From the NCBI GenBank assembly GCA_028871455.1, contig JAGWNF010000025.1, forward strand, positions 1 to 35,148: a DNA stretch of 35,148 nucleotides, given 5' to 3'. The notes beneath the pieces are model-generated. The model ran no database searches and was not told where the DNA came from. It was given only the letters and a program-made list of their open reading frames with translations. This DNA comes from Alphaproteobacteria bacterium. Lineage in GTDB: Bacteria; Pseudomonadota; Alphaproteobacteria; ATCC43930; CGMCC-115725. Below are positions 32,724 to 35,148 of the stretch, piece by piece. Position numbers and translations under genes: made by a program. Numbering within the stretch: the stretch's first letter is position 1; the number at the start of each line of letters is the position of its first letter.

Positions 32724-34159
32724 TTCGGTTTCGCCTCCTTCTTTCCGCCGAGGAACCGCGCGCGCGCCGTCTTCGCCGCGGCCGCGACCAGCGCCGGCGC
32801 CGTGCCGCCCAGGCTCGTCCGGCTGGCGACCGATTTCTCGACCGTCAGGATCTCGCGTGCCGCCGCGGTGATCCGCGGCTCGATGCGCTGCATCTCCTTG
32901 AGCGGCAGATCGGCGAGCGTCGTGCCCAATTCTTCGGCGCGTTTCACCAGCGCGCCCGTCACATGATGCGCCTCGCGGAAGGGCAGGCCGAGATTGCGCG
33001 TCAGCCAGTCGGCGAGATCGGTCGCGGTGCTGTAGCCCGTTTCGGCGGCGCGGCGCATGGCGGCCTTGTCGACGCTGATGTCGCCGACCATGCCGGTCGT
33101 CGCGGCGAGACAAAGTTCGAGCGTATCGGCCGCCTCGAAGACCGGCACCTTGTCCTCCTGCATGTCCTTGGAATAGGCCAGCGGCAGGCCTTTCATCACC
33201 GTGAGCAGCGACGCGAAGGCGCCGAGGAAGCGGCCGGTCTTGGCGCGCACCAGCTCGGCGGCGTCGGGGTTGCGCTTCTGCGGCATCATCGAGCTGCCGG
33301 TGGTATAGGCGTCGGACAGCCGGATGAAGCCGAACGGCGCCGACAGCCAGAGCACGATCTCCTCGGCGAAGCGCGACAGATGCATGCCGCAGATCGCGCA
33401 GCACGCCAGGAACTCGAGCGCGAAGTCGCGTTCGGAGACCGCGTCGAGCGAATTCGCCGAGGGATTGTCGAAAGCGAGCGCCTTCGCCGTCTTCTCCCGG
33501 TCGATTGGAAACGACGTGCCGGCGAGCGCGCCCGCACCCAAGGGACATTCGTTGAGCCGCTTGCGGCAATCGGCGAGCCGGCTGCGGTCGCGGCCCAGCA
33601 TCTCGACATAGGCGAGGAGATGATGGCCGAAGGTCACCGGCTGCGCCGTCTGCAGGTGGGTGAATCCCGGCATGACGGTGGCGGCATGCGCCCCGGCTTG
33701 GTCGATCAGCGCCGCCTGGAGCAACGTCACCTGCCGGTCGAGATGATCGATGGCGTCGCGCACCCAGAGACGGAAATCGGCCGCGACCTGGTCGTTGCGC
33801 GAGCGCGCGGTGTGCAGCCGGCCGGCTGCCGGCCCGATCAGTTCGCCGAGCCGGGTTTCGATATTGAGGTGGATGTCCTCGTGCTCGACGCGGAACGGGA
33901 ACTTGCCGGCCTCGATCTCGGCACGAATTTTTTCTAGACCGCGCGCGATCGCTTCGCCATCCTCGGGCGAGATGATCCGCCGCGCGACCAGCATCGCGCA
34001 GTGCGCGAGCGATCCGGCGATGTCCTGGGCATAGAGTCGTTTGTCGAGATCGATCGAGACGTTGATGCGCTGCATGATCTCGGCCGGATGGCCCGACAGC
34101 CGTCCGCCGCGCGCGGCGTTGCGCGGTTTCGCGCCGGCTGGTGTCCGCGGGCGGCTCAT
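32720..34159 (-). CDS. argH: Argininosuccinate lyase
   Basis: 479-residue fumarase-superfamily lyase that splits argininosuccinate into arginine and fumarate, the last arginine step. [41 protein letters not shown] and the signature [16 protein letters not shown] with the catalytic serine loop are present. The N-terminus MSRPRTPAG... carries about 15 extra residues before the core [16 protein letters not shown]; the usual W of WGGRF is missing, but the fold residues follow normally. First gene of argH-lptM-lysA-TIGR02302; divergent from the thioredoxin-like gene. Confidence 0.95.
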   Translation of the reverse strand: MSRPRTPAGAKPRNAARGGRLSGHPAEIMQRINVSIDLDKRLYAQDIAGSLAHCAMLVARRIISPEDGEAIARGLEKIRAEIEAGKFPFRVEHEDIHLNIETRLGELIGPAAGRLHTARSRNDQVAADFRLWVRDAIDHLDRQVTLLQAALIDQAGAHAATVMPGFTHLQTAQPVTFGHHLLAYVEMLGRDRSRLADCRKRLNECPLGAGALAGTSFPIDREKTAKALAFDNPSANSLDAVSERDFALEFLACCAICGMHLSRFAEEIVLWLSAPFGFIRLSDAYTTGSSMMPQKRNPDAAELVRAKTGRFLGAFASLLTVMKGLPLAYSKDMQEDKVPVFEAADTLELCLAATTGMVGDISVDKAAMRRAAETGYSTATDLADWLTRNLGLPFREAHHVTGALVKRAEELGTTLADLPLKEMQRIEPRITAAAREILTVEKSVASRTSLGGTAPALVAAAAKTARARFLGGKKEAKPK

Positions 34160-34183
34160 GGCGCGACGGCCCGGGTGAAGGCG

Positions 34184-34804
34184 ATGACGAGGGTCATAAA
34201 GGCGGTTTCGGTCTTGGTCGTCCTGTGCGTCGCGGCGCTGGGTCTATTGCTCTATTACCGCGCCCAGCAGCCGCCCGCCACACCTGCGCCGAGCGTCGCG
34301 AATGGGCCCGCGGCCGAGCCGAGCTTCGAGTTTACCCCGCTCGATCCGCCGCAGCCAGCGCCGGTCTTGCATTTCACCGCGCGCGACGGCGCGGCGAAGA
34401 CGCTGGCCGATTTCCGCGGCCGGCCGGTGCTGGTCAACTTCTGGGCGACGTGGTGCGGGCCTTGCCGCGCCGAGATGCCGTCGCTCGACCGGCTCCAGGC
34501 CAAGCTCGGCCCGCGGCTCAAGATCCTGGCGATCTCGGAGGACCGGCGCGGCGTCACGGCCGTCGATCCGTTCGTGGCGCGGATGAAGCTTGCGACGCTG
34601 GCGATCTATCTCGATCCGGCGAACGACGCGCTCGAGGCGTTCAACCTGCGCGGCCTGCCGACCAGCATTCTGCTCGACCGCGCCGGCCGCATGGTCTGGC
34701 GGGTCGAAGGCGGCGTCGACTGGACCAGCGCCGCGGCCGAGGCCAAGCTCGCGCCTTACCTCGTGGCGCCGCCCGTCCTCCAGCGCACCTCGGCAACGCG
34801 ATAG
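34184..34804 (+). CDS. TlpA-family membrane-anchored thioredoxin
   Basis: 206-residue thiol-disulfide oxidoreductase. A membrane anchor (residues 5-25, [21 protein letters not shown]) holds a thioredoxin-fold domain in the periplasm; the active site is W90-C91-G92-P93-C94 in [16 protein letters not shown], and the cis-proline is in [11 protein letters not shown]. Likely reduces periplasmic protein disulfides, as in cytochrome maturation. Divergent from argH, a known alphaproteobacterial pairing. The ATG at 34184 places the anchor at the N-terminus. Confidence 0.92.
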   Translation: MTRVIKAVSVLVVLCVAALGLLLYYRAQQPPATPAPSVANGPAAEPSFEFTPLDPPQPAPVLHFTARDGAAKTLADFRGRPVLVNFWATWCGPCRAEMPSLDRLQAKLGPRLKILAISEDRRGVTAVDPFVARMKLATLAIYLDPANDALEAFNLRGLPTSILLDRAGRMVWRVEGGVDWTSAAAEAKLAPYLVAPPVLQRTSATR

Positions 34805-34848
34805 AACTCCGTGCTGAGACTCGTGGCATCTAGGATTGTTGTGGCGGC

Positions 34849-34866
34849 GGAGCGCGAGTGCGCTCC
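34849..34866 (+). terminator. Hairpin behind the TlpA-like gene
   Basis: GGAGCGC-GAGT-GCGCTCC, a perfect 7-base stem 44 bases after the stop. There is no T-tract. The following sequence up to 35001 is of lower GC and holds no supported gene. Confidence 0.4.
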
Positions 34867-35001
34867 ACGGCACGTCAGCGATGAATCTTTATGCCGCCAT
34901 CTTGGACCACAATAAACATGCGCTTATCTGCACGTTGTTGCGCTCGCTCATGTGCGATTTCGATCATTTCCATTTCTTCTTCGATCCTGGCCGCCGCTCT
35001 T

Positions 35002-35027
35002 TGGCCTGCTGCCGGTTCGGTTGACAG
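35002..35027. repeat. Probable IS3 terminal inverted repeat
   Basis: Begins TGGCCTGCTGCCGGTTC and ends near GACAG. The shared core CCGGTT and TG start match remembered IS3-family ends. The partner repeat is outside the window, so it is not confirmed. Confidence 0.5.
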
Positions 35028-35031
35028 CCGC

Positions 35032-35148
35032 TTAAGCTAATCCCGCCTTCATCTCGAACTCCATAGGGCTCATATATCCGATTGTCGAATGCCGGCGTTT
35101 CGGATTGTAGAAGCGCTCGATGTAATCGAACACATCGGCCTTAGCCTC
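35032..35148 (-). CDS. IS3-family transposase OrfB, C-terminal fragment
   Basis: The last 38 codons are visible; the 5' part is cut by the window edge. EAKADVFDYIERFYNP and the RRHSTIGYMSPMEFE motif are the unmistakable end of the DDE integrase core of IS3 OrfB. The glutamate of the DDE triad would lie just upstream. Stop TAA at 35034-35032. No sign of decay in the visible portion. Confidence 0.9.
   Translation of the reverse strand, partial: EAKADVFDYIERFYNPKRRHSTIGYMSPMEFEMKAGLA

Larger units (their letters stand above)
35002..35148 (-). mobile_element. IS3-family insertion sequence, right end (partial)
   Basis: The end of an IS3-family element whose transposase reads leftwards on the minus strand. 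The outer boundary is placed at 35002, where TGGCCTG starts a stretch (35002-35027) that agrees with the IS3-family terminal repeat as I remember it (about 17 of 26 bases, starting TG). The rest of the element lies beyond the window. Confidence 0.75.

Noticed and set aside
34881-35024. 47-codon open frame starting MNLYAAILDHNKHA
   Set aside because: It runs across the IS boundary at 35002, has no good ribosome site and resembles no protein; it may at most be the start of a gene cut by the IS.

Overview
The window is about 70% GC DNA from an alphaproteobacterium, most likely Rhodospirillales-like. The grounds are the gene sets chorismate mutase/hisC/tyrA/DUF2125, argH/lptM/lysA/TIGR02302, ftsE-ftsX-YdcF-plsC, metX-metW, and a coenzyme-B12-dependent ribonucleotide reductase. 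I cannot name a genus. Nearly everything is chromosomal housekeeping. Local islands of lower GC (about 10306-11190, 19680-20150 and the right edge) look acquired.

Layout. 26-3623: a secreted DUF5602-like protein diverges from the polyhydroxybutyrate genes phaA and phaB, followed by an abnormal AhpD-like gene and a tiny membrane protein. The phaA promoter region carries a perfect FNR/FixK-type box. Two near-identical hairpins lie directly behind phaA and phaB. 3746-6652: cupin, GST, gloB and a small membrane protein on the minus strand, divergent from a methyltransferase. 6659-9065: a CDGSH iron-sulfur protein diverges from a Tat-exported multicopper oxidase whose promoter overlaps a Fur-like operator. 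9131-11190: DinB-like protein, a HigBA toxin-antitoxin pair and a third unrecognised AT-richer gene. 11203-12995: metX-metW (minus). 13127-15971: chorismate mutase, aromatic aminotransferase and arogenate/prephenate dehydrogenase (plus), converging on DUF2125 and a GT-C glycosyltransferase-like membrane protein (minus). 18828-20150: DoxX, an unknown small protein and an AT-rich HEPN-like protein. 20171-23605: nrdJ interrupted by a 375-residue intein with a LAGLIDADG endonuclease. 23724-25001: a lipoprotein and, divergently, Tam methyltransferase. 25106-27991: ftsE-ftsX-YdcF-plsC, all four joined by GTGA overlaps. 28119-34159: a zinc-ribbon protein, then argH-lptM-lysA-TIGR02302 (minus). 34184-34804: a TlpA-like thioredoxin. 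35002-35148: the end of an IS3-family insertion sequence running off the window.

The most interesting points are: the intein inserted directly before the thiyl-radical cysteine of NrdJ; the class-II FNR-type promoter arrangement at phaA; the HigBA-plus-unknown three-gene unit with a sharp compositional change; the Fur-like operator, short upstream ORF and high-potential-type copper site of the multicopper oxidase; and several strong palindromic elements. I saw no rRNA, tRNA or CRISPR array, and no gene-free stretch longer than 300 bases.
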